Below are positions 11,221-22,804 of a stretch of 64,000 nt of DNA, piece after piece. A program made the translations under genes and the position numbers. The stretch's first letter is position 1; each line of letters begins with the position of its first letter. Source of the DNA: Piliocolobus tephrosceles (taxonomy: Eukaryota; Chordata; Mammalia; Primates; Cercopithecidae); contig NC_045443.1 in assembly GCF_002776525.5 (NCBI RefSeq), positions 35,191,057-35,255,056 of the forward strand, written 5' to 3'. A model generated the notes under the pieces. It made no database searches, was not told the DNA's origin, and was given only the letters and a program-made list of their open reading frames with translations.

Positions 11221-13450
11221 GGTACCTGTTTCTCCAAAAGGGCTTCCCCGACCCTGTATGAAAAGAGAGGTATAACACCGTGAGTGGAATGCACACGTCA
11301 CAAAGCAGTTCCTCGGAAAGCTCCTCTCCAGTTTCGGTCTGAACATATTTCCTTTTTCACCATAAGCCTCATAGTGCTCCCCAATATCCCATCACACGCT
11401 AACCATACACAGGGGTATAAAACTACTCAACGTTAGGAGAAGCTTAACTAAGTGAGAGGAATTAAGATGACACAGAGTAGTTTCACACAAAGCTTCCTTC
11501 TGGATTTTACCTGAGGATATTTCTTTCTCCATGTTCTAAGGATCGTTCCCAAATGTCATTCCTCAGGTTCCACAAAAACAGTGATTTCAATCTGCTCAAT
11601 CCAAAGAACGGTTTAAATCTATGAGATGAATACACACATTGCAAAGCAGTTTCTCAGAAAGTTACTCTGCAGGTTTCATCAGAAGATGTTTCCTTGCTCA
11701 CCACAAGCCTCCGGGCGTCACTAAATGTCCTTTCACAGATTCTTCAAAGACAGAATTTCGTAACTGGACAACATAGAGTAAGCATAAATTCTGTGAAGTG
11801 AATGCACATATCAGAGAGCAGATGCTTGGAACGCTTCTTTCTCATTTCTATTGCAGTATATTTCACTATTTGCCATAGTCCTCAGTGGGCTGCGAAATAT
11901 CACTTTTTCGGTTATACAGGAACAGTGTTTAAACACTGCCTTGTGAGAAAAGAGGTATAACTCCCTGAGCAGAATGCATACACACAAGTAGTTTCTCAGA
12001 GAGCTTCTATCCAGTTTTTATCTGAAGATATCTCCTCTTTCACCATAGGCCTGAATGTGCTCCCGAATGTCTCTTCGCAGACTCGTGCATGACGGAGATT
12101 CCAAATTTTGTAATATAAGAAAAGTTTGAAATGTGTGAGATTAATAGATATATCTAACATGAAGCAGTTTCACAGATATCTTCTTTCCAGTTTGTCTGAG
12201 GATATTTCCTTTTTCACCATAGTCGTCCCTATACTCCTGAATGTCTCTTGGTAGCTTTTTCTCTGAAAGGATTCCGGAATCCTCGAGGAGAAAAATGGTA
12301 TATTTCTGTGAGTGGAATGCACACGGCAAAAAGCAGCTCCTCAGAAAGCTTCTCTCCAGTTTCTATCTGAAGACGTTTCCTTTCTCACAGTAACTCTCAA
12401 ATCGCTCCTGAATAATCGCTTCGCAGTCTAAACAAAAACAGTGTTATAATACTTCTCAGGGAAAAAAGAGAATCTTAACTGTGTGAGTGAAATTCACGTG
12501 ACACAGTGGAGGTTCACAGAAATCTTCCTTCTGGTTTCTCTCTGAGGTTATTTCGTTTTCAGCGTATTCTAAAGAGCGTCTCCAAATGTCCTTTCTCAGA
12601 TTCCACAGAAACAGTGATTTCAAATTGCTCATTCCAAAGAAATATTTAACTCTTTGAGATGAATACAGACATCACAAAAGAGTTGCACAGAAAGCTTCTC
12701 TCCAATTTTCGAATGGAGACATTTCCTTGCTCAACACAGGCCTCCGGTTGCCCCTTACTATCTCTTTGCAGAACCCTCAGAGGCCGACATTCAAACTGGG
12801 AAATGTAGAGTAAGCTTTAACCCTGTGAAAAGAATGGGCCTGTCATACAGCAGTTTCTTCGAGTGCTTCTTTCTGTTTATTATTGACCGACATCTCACTT
12901 TTTGCCATTGACTTCAATGTGCTCTGAATATCACTCTTTTGGTTTTACTGTAACAGTGTTCAAACTGTGCCTTATGAGAAGGACATTAAAGCCCCCTGAG
13001 TGGAATGCACACATCCCCAAGCAGTTTCTCAGGAAGCTTGTCTCCAGTTTTTATCTGAATTTATTTCCTATTTGACCATAGGCCTGTCTGGGATCCCAAA
13101 TATCCCTTCATGGATCCTTCCACGAGGGAGTTTCCAAGCTGCGTAATGTAAAGAAAGCTTCATCTATGTGAGAAGAATAAACATAGAAAAAAGAAGATTC
13201 ACAGAAAGCTTCTTTCCAGTTTTTATCTGAAGATATTTCCTTTTTCACCATGGTCCTGAGTGTGCTCCCAATAGTCCCTTCCTGGGTCCGACCATGGCAG
13301 TTTTCAAGCTGTGTAATGTAAGGAAACCTTTATCTCTTTGAGATGATAACACATATCACAGAGTAGCTTCCTAGAAAGTTTCTTTCCAGGTTTTGTCTGA
13401 GCCTATTTCCCTTTTCATCATTGGCATCAATATGCTCCTGAACATCACTT
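11221..13450 (-). repeat. 13-monomer alpha HOR unit (2230 bp)
   Basis: A standard unit with all 13 monomer types in order, exactly 2230 bp between 'ggtacct' landmarks. Open frames inside are satellite shadows. Confidence 0.9.
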
Positions 13451-15678
13451 GGTACCTGTTTCTCCAAAAGGGTTTCACAGACGCTGTATGAGCAGAGAGG
13501 TATAACACTGTGAGTGGAATGCACATGTCACAAATCAGTTCCTCGGAAAGTTTTTCTCCAGTTTTGGTCTGAACATATTTCCTTTTTCAGCGTAAGCGTC
13601 AAAGTGCTCTGGAATGTCCCATCACACGCGAAACATACACAGGGTTATAAAACTACTCAACGTAAGGAGAGGCTTAACTGAGTGAGAGGAATTAAGATGA
13701 CACAGAGTAGTTTCACAGAAAGCTTCCTTCTGGATTTTACCTGAGGATATTTCTTTCTCCATGTTCTAAGGATCGTTCCCATATGTCCTTCCTCAGATTC
13801 CACAAAAACGGTGATTTCAATCTGCTCAATCCAAAGAAGGGTTTAAATCTAGGAGACGAATACACACATCACAAAGCAGTTGCTCAGAAAGTTACTCTGC
13901 AGGTTTCATCGGAAGATGTTTCCTTGCTAAAAACAAGCCTCCGAGTGTCACTATATATCCCCTCACAGATTCTTCAAAGACAGAATTTTGAAACTGGGCA
14001 ACATAGAGAAAGCATAAATTCTGTGAAGTGAATGCACATATCAGAGGGCAGATTCTTGGAACACTTCTTTCTCGATTTCATTGCGGTATATTTCACTATT
14101 TGCCATACTCCTCAGTGTGCACCGAAATATCACTTTTTCGGATACACAAGAACAGTATTTAAACACTGCCTTGTGAGAAAAGAGGTATAACTCCCTGAGC
14201 GGAATGCATACATCACAAGTAGTTTCTAAGAAAGCTTCTATCCCGTTTTCATCTGAAGATATCTCCTCTTTCTCCCTAGGCCTGAATGTGCTCCCAAATA
14301 TCCCTTCGTCAACTCGTGCATGACGGATTTTTGAAACTGCATAATATAAGAAAGGTTTGAACTATGTGAGATGAATAGATATATCTAACTCGAAGCAGTT
14401 TCACAGAAATCTTCTTTCCAGTTTTGTCTGAGGATATTTTCTTTTTCACCAAAGCCGACCCTATACTCCTGAAAGTCTCTTTGTATTTTTTTCTCCAAAA
14501 GGGATTCCGGAATCCTCTATGAGAACAAAGGTATATTTTTGTGAGTGTTATGCACACGTCACAAAGCAGCTCCTCAGAAAGCTTCTTTCCAGATTTTATC
14601 TGAAGACGTTTCTTTACTCACCGTAACCCTAAATTTGCTCCTGAGTATCCCTTCACAGTCTAAACAAAAACAGTGTTATGATACTGCTCAATGAAAAGAG
14701 AAGCATAACTGTGTCAGTGGAATTCATGTGACACAGAGCAGTTTCACAGAAAGCTTCCTTCTGGTTTCTCTCTGAGGTTATTTCATTTTCAGGATTTTCT
14801 AAAGAGTGCCTCCAAATGTCCTTCCTCAGATTACAAAGAAACAGTGAAATAAAACTGCTCAATCCATAGAATGATTTAACCCTTTAAGATGGACACAAAC
14901 ATCACAAATGTGTCATGCAGAAAGCTTCTCTCCAATTTTCGATGGGAGACATTTCCTTGCTCGACACAGGCCTCTGGTTGCCACTTACTCTACCTTTGCA
15001 GAACCCTCAGAGGCCCACTCTCAAACTGGGAAATGTAGAGTAAGCTTTAACCCTGTGAAAAGAATGGGCATGTCAGAGAGTAGTTTTTTCGAGTGCTTCT
15101 TTCTGTTTTTTTATTGGACAACATTTCACTTATGCCATATTCTTCAATGTGCTCCGAATAGTACTCTTTTGATTTTACAGGAACAGTGTTCAAACTGTGC
15201 CTTATGAGAAGAACATTAAAACTCCCTGAGTGGAATACCACTTCACCAAGCAGTTTCTCAGAAAGCTTCTCTCCAGTTTTTATCTGACTACATTTCCTAT
15301 TTGACCATGTGTCCAAATGTGACCCCAAATATCCCTTAATGGATCCATCCACGAGGGAGTTTCCAAGCTGCGTAATGTAAAGAAAGCTTCATCTATGTGA
15401 GAAGAATAAACATAGAAAAAAGCAGATTCACAGAAAGCTTCTTTCCAGTTTTTATCTGAAGATATTTTCTATTTCACCATAGTCCTGAGTGTGCTCCCGA
15501 AAGTGCCTTCATGGATCTGTCCATGACAGATTTCAAGGTGTGTAATGTAAGGAAACCTTTATCTCTGTGAGATGATTACACATATCACAGAGTAGTTTAA
15601 AAGAAACTTCTTTACAGGTTTTGTATGAGGCTATTTCCCTTTTTATCATCTGCATCAACATGCTCCTGAATATCACTT
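13451..15678 (-). repeat. 13-monomer alpha HOR unit (2228 bp)
   Basis: A standard unit in the order m1 to m13. It differs from its neighbours by scattered substitutions, by eye roughly one base in ten, so the array is old and no longer homogenised. Confidence 0.9.
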
Positions 15679-17908
15679 GGTACCTTTTCTCCAAAAGGGT
15701 TTCCCAGCGCTGTACGAGAAGAGAGGTATAACGCTGTGAATGGAATGCACACGTCACAAAGCAGTTCCCCGGAAAGCTTCTGTCCAGTTTCATTCTGAAC
15801 ATATTTCCTTTTTCATCATAAGCCTCAAAGTGCTCCCGAATGTCCCATCACAAGCTAAGTCTACAAAGGGTTATAAAAGTACTCAATGTAAGGAAAGGCT
15901 TAACTAAGTGAAAGAAATTAAGTCTACACAGAGTAGTTTCACAGAAAGCTTCCTTCTGTCTTTTACCTGAGGATATATCTTTCTCCATGTTCTAAGGATC
16001 GTTCCCAACTGTCCTTCCTCAGATTTCATAAAAACAGTGATTTCAATCTGCTCAATCAAAAGAACGATTTCAATCTAGGAGACGAATACACACATCGCAA
16101 AGCAGTTGCTCAGAAAGTTACTCTGCAGGTTTCATCGGAAGATGTTTCCTTGCTCACCACAAGCCTACGGGATTCATTAAATATCCCTTCACAGATTTTT
16201 CAAAGACAGAATTTCGAAACTGGGCAACATAGAGTAAGCATAAATTCTGTGAAGTGAATGCACGTATCAGAGAGCAGATTCTTGGAACTCTTCTTTATCG
16301 ATTTTATTTCAGTATATTTCACTATTCATCACAGACCTCAGTGCACTCCAAAATATCACCTTTTCGGTTTCACAGGAACAGTGTTCAATCCCTACCTTGT
16401 GAGAATATAGGTATAACTCCCTGAGCGGAATGCATACATCACAAAACAGTTTCTCTGAAAGCTTGTTTCCATTTTCTCTCTGATGATATCTCCTCTTTCA
16501 CTGAAGGCCTGAATGTGCTCCCAAATGTCCCTTCGCAGATCCGTGCATGATGGAGTTCCCAAACTGCATAACATAAGAAAGGTTTGAATTATGCGAGATG
16601 AATAGATATATCTAACATGAAGCTGTTTCACAGAAATCTTCTTTCCAGTTTTGTCTGAGGATATTTCCTTTTTGACCATAGCAGTCCCTATACTCCCAAA
16701 TGTCTCTTGGTAGCTTTTTCTCCAAAAGGGATTCCGGAATCCTCTAGAGAAGAAAGGTGTATTTCTGTGAGTGGAATGCACACGTCACAAAGCAGCTTCT
16801 CAGAAAGCTTCTCTCCAGTTTCTATCTGAAGACGTTTCCTTTCTCACCGTAACCGTCAAATTGCTACTGAATATCCCTTCACAGTCTAAAGAAAAACAGT
16901 GTTATGATACTGCTCAGTTGAAAAAAGATGCTTAACTGTGTGAGCGGAATTCACGTGACACAGAACTAGTTCACAGAAAGCTTCCTTCTGGTTTCTCTCT
17001 GAGGTTATTTCTTTTTCAGGGTATTCTAAAGAGTGTCTCCAAATGTCTTTTCTCAGATTCCACAGAAACAGTGATTTCAAACTGCTCAATCTAAAGAATG
17101 ATTTAACTCTTTGAGATGAACACAAACATTACAAAAGAGTTGCACAGAATGTTTCTCTCCAATTTTCGATGGGAGACATTTCCTTGCTCGACACAGGTCT
17201 CCGGTTGCCGCTTACTATCCTTTCACAGAACCCTCAGAGGATGACTTTCAAACTGGGAAATGTAGAGTAAGTTTTAACTCTGTGAAAAGAGTGGGCATGT
17301 CACAAGCAGTTTCTTCGAGTCCTTCTTTCTGTTTTTTATTGGATGAAACATTGCACTTTTTGCCATGGTGTTCAATGTGCTCCGAATATGACTCTTTTGG
17401 TTTTACAGGAACAGTGTTCAAACTGTGCCTTATTAGAAGAACATTAAAACTCCCTGAGTGGAATGCACACATCACCAAGCACTTTCTCAGAAAGCTTCTC
17501 TCCAGTTTTTATCTGACTCTATTTCCTTTTTGACAATAGGCCCGAATTTGATCCCAAATATCCCTTCGTGGATCCATCCATGAGGGAGTTTCCAACCTGC
17601 ATAATGGAAAGAAAGTTTCATCTATGTGAGAAAAATAAACATAGAGAAAAGCAGATTCACAGACAGCTTCTTTCCAGTTTTTATCTCAAGATATTTCCTT
17701 TTTCACCATAGTCCTGAGTGTAATCCTGAAAGTTTCTTTGTCAACCCGTCCATGACGGTTTTCAAGCTGTGTAATGTAAGGAAACCTTTATCTCTGTGAG
17801 ATGATTACATGTATCACAGAGTAGTTTCCTAGAAAGCCTCCTTCCAGGTTTTGTCTGAGGCTATTTCCCTTTTCATCATCAGCATCAAGATGCTCCCAAA
17901 TATCACTT
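15679..17908 (-). repeat. 13-monomer alpha HOR unit (2230 bp)
   Basis: A standard unit in the order m1 to m13, 2230 bp landmark to landmark. No insertion seen. Confidence 0.9.
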
Positions 17909-20254
17909 GGTACCTGTTTCTCCAAAAGGGTTTCCCAGACGCTGTATGAGAAGAGAGGTATAACACTGTGAGTGGAATGCACACGTCACAAAGGAATTCC
18001 TCGGAAAGCTTCTCTCCAGTTTTGGTCTGAACATACTTTTTTTTTTTTCACTGTAAGCCTCAATGTGCTCCTGAATGTCCCATCACACGCTAAACATGCA
18101 CAGGATTATAAAACTACTCAACCTAAGGAGATGCTTAACTAAGTGAGAAGAATTAAGATGACACAGAGTAGTTTCACAGAAAGCTTCCTTCTGGATTTTA
18201 CCTGAGGATATTTCTTTCTCCATGTTCTAAGGATCATTCCCAAATGTCCTTCTTCACGTTCCACAAAAACAGTGATTCCAATCTACTCAATCCAAAGAAC
18301 GGTTTGAATCTATGAGACGAATACACACATCGCAAAGCATTTTCTCAGAAAGTTACTGTGCAGGTTTCAACGGAAGATGTTTTCTTGTTCACACAAGCCA
18401 CCGGGCATCACTAAACATCCCTTCACAGATTCTTCAAAGACAGAATTTCGAAACTGGGCAAAATAGAGTAAGCATAAATTCTGTGAATTGAATGCACATA
18501 TCAGAGAGCAGATTCTTGAAACGCTTCTTTCTCGATTTTATTTCAGTATATTTCACTATTTGCCATAGTCCACAATGTGCTCTGATTTATCACTTTTTCA
18601 GTAACACAGGAACAGTGTTTAAACACTGCCTTGTGAGAAAAGAAGTATAACACCCTGAGCGGAATGCATACATCACAAGTAGTTTCTCAGAAAGCTTCTA
18701 TCCAATTTTTGTCTGAAGATATCTCCTCTTTCACCATAGGCCTGAATATGCTCCCAAATGTCACTTCGCTGATTCGTGCATGACAGAGTTTCCAAAATGC
18801 ATAATATAAGAAAGGTTTGAACTATGCTAGATGAATAGATATATCTAACACGAAGCAGTTTCACAGAAATCTTCTTTCCAGTTTGTCTGAGGATATTTCC
18901 TTTTTCACCATAGCCGTCCCTATACTCCCGAATGTCTCTTGGTAGCTTTTTCTCCAAAAGAGATTCCGGAATCCTCTAGGAGAAGAAAGCTATTTTGGTG
19001 AGTGGAATGCGCACATCACAAAGCAGCTCCTCAGAAAGCTTCTCTCCAGATTTTATCTGAAGACGTTTCCTTTCTCACCGTAACCCTCAAATCGCTCCTG
19101 AATATCCCTTCGCAGTCTAAACAAAAACAGTTTTTTGGTACTGTTCAGTGAAAAGAGAGGCTTAACTGTGTGAGCGGAATTCACATGACACAGAGCAATT
19201 TCACAGAAAGCTTCCTTCTAGTTTCTCTCTGAGGTTATTTCTTTTTCAGGATATTCTATGGAGTGTCTCCAAATGTCCTTTCTCAGATTTGCAGAGAAAC
19301 TGCTCTATGCAAAGAATTATTTAGCTCTTTGAGATGAATACATACACCACAAAAGTGTTGCACAGAAAGCGTCTCTCCAATTTTCGATGGGAGACATTTC
19401 CTTGCTTGACACAGGCCTCCGGTTGCCTCTTACTATCCCTTCACAGAACCCTCAGAAGCTGAGTTTCATACTGGGAAACATAGAGAAAGCTTTAACCCTG
19501 TGAAAAGAATGGGCATGTCACAGAGCAGTTTCTTCTAGTGCTTCTTTCTGTTTTTTACTGGACGACATTGCACTTTTTGCCATAGTATTCAATGTGCTTC
19601 GAATATCACTGTTTTGGTTTTACATTAACAGTGTTCAAACTGTGCCTTATGAGAAGAACATTAAAACTCCCTGAGTGGAATGCACACATCACCAAGCAGT
19701 TTCTCAAAAAGCTTCTCTCCAGTTTTTATCTGACTATATTTCCTTTTGGTTTTACAGGAACAGTGTTCAAACTGTGCCTTATGAGAAGAGCATTAAAACT
19801 CCCTGAGTGGAATGCCACTTCACCAAGCAGTTTCTCAGAAAGCTTCTCTCCAGTTTTTATCTGACTATATTTCCTATTTGACCATGGGTCCAAATGTGAT
19901 CCCAAATATCCCTTCGTGGATCCATCCACGGGGAGGTTCCAAGCTGTGTAATGTAAAGAAATCTTCATCTATGTGAGAAGAATAAACATAGAAAAAAGCA
20001 GATTCACAGAAAGCTTCTTTCCAGTTTTTATCTGAGGATATTTCCTTTTTCACCATAGTCCTGTGCATGCTCCTGAGAGTCCCTTCGTGGATCGGTCCAT
20101 GACAGTTTTCAAGCTGTGTAATGTAAGGAAACCTTTAACTTTGTGTGATGATTATGCATATCACAAAGTAGTTGACTAGGAACTTCTTTCCAGGTTTTGT
20201 CTGAGGCTATTTCCCTTTTCATCATTGGCATCAACATGCTCCCGAATATCACTT
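17909..20254 (-). repeat. 13-monomer HOR unit with internal 132-bp duplication
   Basis: Order m1 to m13. Within m11/m12 a block starting 'ttttggttttac' at 19612 is repeated starting at 19744. The second copy runs through 'tctgactatatttcc' again. Removing the 132 bp leaves about 2214 bp. A run of T occurs near 18037, and m9 has lost about a dozen bases near 19290. Confidence 0.87.
19612..19875. repeat. 132-bp direct tandem duplication inside m11-m12
   Basis: Two adjacent copies, 19612-19743 and 19744-19875. Both contain 'aacagtgttcaaactgtgcc' and 'agtttttatctgactatatt'. The copies are very similar, apart from 'cacacatcacc' versus 'ccacttcacc', so this event is younger than the array. It is shorter than a monomer (171 bp), so it is not a simple register shift. 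Confidence 0.85.
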
Positions 20255-22804
20255 GGTACCTGTTTCTCCAAAAGGGTTTCCCTGATGCTTTATGAGAAGA
20301 GAGGTATAACACTGTGAGTGGAATGCACACGTCACAAAGCAGTTCCTCGGAAAGCTTCTCTCCAGTTTTGGTCTGAACATATTTCCTTTTTCACCATAAG
20401 CCTCAAAGTGCTCCCCAATGTCCCATCACACACTAAACATACACAGGGTTGTAAAACTACTAAACATAAGGAGATGCTTAACTAAGCGAGAGGAATTAAG
20501 ATGCCACAGTGTAGTTTCACAGAAAACTTCCTTCTGGATTTTACCTGAGGATATTTCTTTCTCCATGTTCTAAGGATCGTTCCCAAATGCCCTTCCTCAG
20601 TTTCCACAAAAACAGTGATTTCAATCTGCTCAATCCAAAGAATTGTTTAAATCTATGAGTCGAATACACACATCGCAAAACAGTTGCTCAGAAAGTTACC
20701 CTGCAGATTTCATCTCAAGATGTTTCCTTGCTCACCACAAGCCTCCGGGCATCACTATATATCCCTTCACAGATTTTTCAAAGACAGAATTTCGAAACTG
20801 GACAACATAGAGTAAGCATAAATTCTGTGAAGTGAATGCACATTTCAGAGAGCAGATTCTTGGAATGCTTCTTTCTCGATTTTATTGCAGCATATTTCAC
20901 TATTTGCCATAGTCCTCAGTGCGCTGCGACATATCAGTTTTTCAGTTACACGGGAACAGTGTTTAAACACTGCCTTGTGAGAAAAGAGGTATAACTCCCT
21001 GAGTGGAATGCATACATCATAAGTAGTTTCTCAGAGAGCTTCTATCCAGTTTTTATCTGAAGATAGCTCCTCTTTCACCATAGGCCTGAGTGTGCTCCCA
21101 TATGTCCCTTTGCGGATTCGTCCATGACGGATTTTCCAAACTGCGTAATATAAGAAAGGTTTGGGCTGGTCACGGTGGCTCAAGCTTGTAATCCCAGCAC
21201 TTTGGGAGGCCAAGACAGGCGGATCACGAGGTCAGGAGATCGAGACCATCCTGGCTAACACGGTGAAATCCCTTCTCTACTAAAAAATACAAAAAACTAG
21301 CCAGCCAAGATGGCGGGCACCAGTAGTCCCAGCTACTTGGGAGGTTGAGGCAGGAGAATGGCATGAACCCAGGGGGCGTAGGTTGCAGTGAGCTGAGATC
21401 CAGCCACCGCACTCCAGCCTGGGCAACAGAGCAAGACTCCGTCTCAAAAAAAAAAAAAAAAAAAAAAAAAAAACAAGAAAGGTTTGAACTATGCTACATG
21501 AATAGATATATCTAACACGAAGCAGTTTCACAGAAATCTTCTATCCACTTTTTGTCTGAGGATATTTCCTTTTTCACCATAGCCATCCCTATAGTCTTGA
21601 ATGTCTCTTGGTAGCTTTTTCTCCAAAAGGGATTCCAGAATCCTCTAGGAGAGGAAAGGTACATTTCTGTGAGTGGAATGGACACGTCACAAAGCAGCTC
21701 CTCAGAAAGCTTCTCTCCAGTTTCTATCTGAAGACGTTTCCTTTCTCACCGTAACCCTCAAATATCTCCTGAATATCACTTTGCATTCTAAAAATATACT
21801 GTGTTATAATACTGCTCAGTGAAAACAGGAGCTTAACTGTGTGAGCGGAATTCACGTGACACAGAGCAGGTTCACAGAAAACTTCCTTCTGGTTTCTCTC
21901 TGAGGTTATTTATTTTTCATGGTATTCTAAAGAGCATCTCCAAATGTCCTTTCTCAGATTCCACAGAAACAGTGATTTCAAACTGCTCAATCCTAAGAAT
22001 CATTTAACACTTTGAGACGAACACAAACATCAGAAAAGCATTGCGCAGAAAGCTTCTCTCCAATTTTTAATGGGAGACATTTCGTTGCTTGACACAGGCC
22101 TCTGGTTACCACCTACTATCACTTCGCAGAACCCTCAGAGGCTGACATTCAAACTGGGAAATGTAGAGTAAGCTTTAACACTGTGAAAAGAATGGGCATG
22201 TCAGAGAGGAGTTTCTTCGAGTGCTTCTTTCTGGTTTTTATTGGATGACATTTCACTTTTTGCCATAGTCTTCAATGGGCTCTGAATATCACTCTTTTGG
22301 TTTTACAGGAACAGGGTTCAAACTGTGCCTTATGAGAAGAACATTAAAACACCCTGAGTGGAATGCACAAATCACCAAGCAGTTTCTCAGAAAGCTTCTC
22401 TTCAGTTTTTATCTTACTATATTTCCCATTTGACTATAGGCCTGAATGCGATCCCAAATATCCCTTCGTGCATCCATTCACGAGGGAGTATCCAAGCTGC
22501 ATAATATGAAGAAACCTTCATCTATGTGAGAAGAGTAAACACAGAAAAAAGTAGATTCACAGAAACTTCTTTCCAGTTTTTATCTGACGATATTTCTTTT
22601 TACGCCATTGTCCTGAGTGTGCTATGGAATGTCCCTTCGTGGATCCATCCATGACAGTTTTCAAGCTGTGTAATATAGAAACGTTATCTCTGTGAGTTGA
22701 GTACACATGTCACAGACTAGTATCCTAGAAAGCTTCTTTCCAGGGTCTGTCTGAGGCTATTTCCCTTTTCTTCATCGGCATCAACATGCTCCCAAATATG
22801 ACTT
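20255..22804 (-). repeat. 13-monomer HOR unit interrupted by an Alu
   Basis: Order m1 to m13 with an Alu in m6 at 21164-21474. Without the Alu and one target-site copy the unit is about 2228 bp, the standard length. The m1 landmark at the end is mutated to 'agtacct'. Confidence 0.88.
21164..21474 (+). mobile_element. AluY: AluY-lineage SINE, full length
   Basis: A full-length Alu starting 'ggctggtcacggtggctca' and ending in a poly(A) of nearly 30. It is flanked by a perfect 12-bp target-site duplication 'aagaaaggtttg' at 21152-21163 and 21475-21486. The right arm reads 'gagctgagatccagccaccg', the same lineage variant as the Alu at 2661 with CpG decay. It is more mutated than that copy, so it is probably older. 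The antisense open frames here are Alu shadows. Confidence 0.97.

Noticed and set aside
18037..18050. Short poly(T) as a sign of another retroelement
   Set aside because: Satellite sequence is continuous on both sides and there is no target-site duplication. It is a local T-run expansion.
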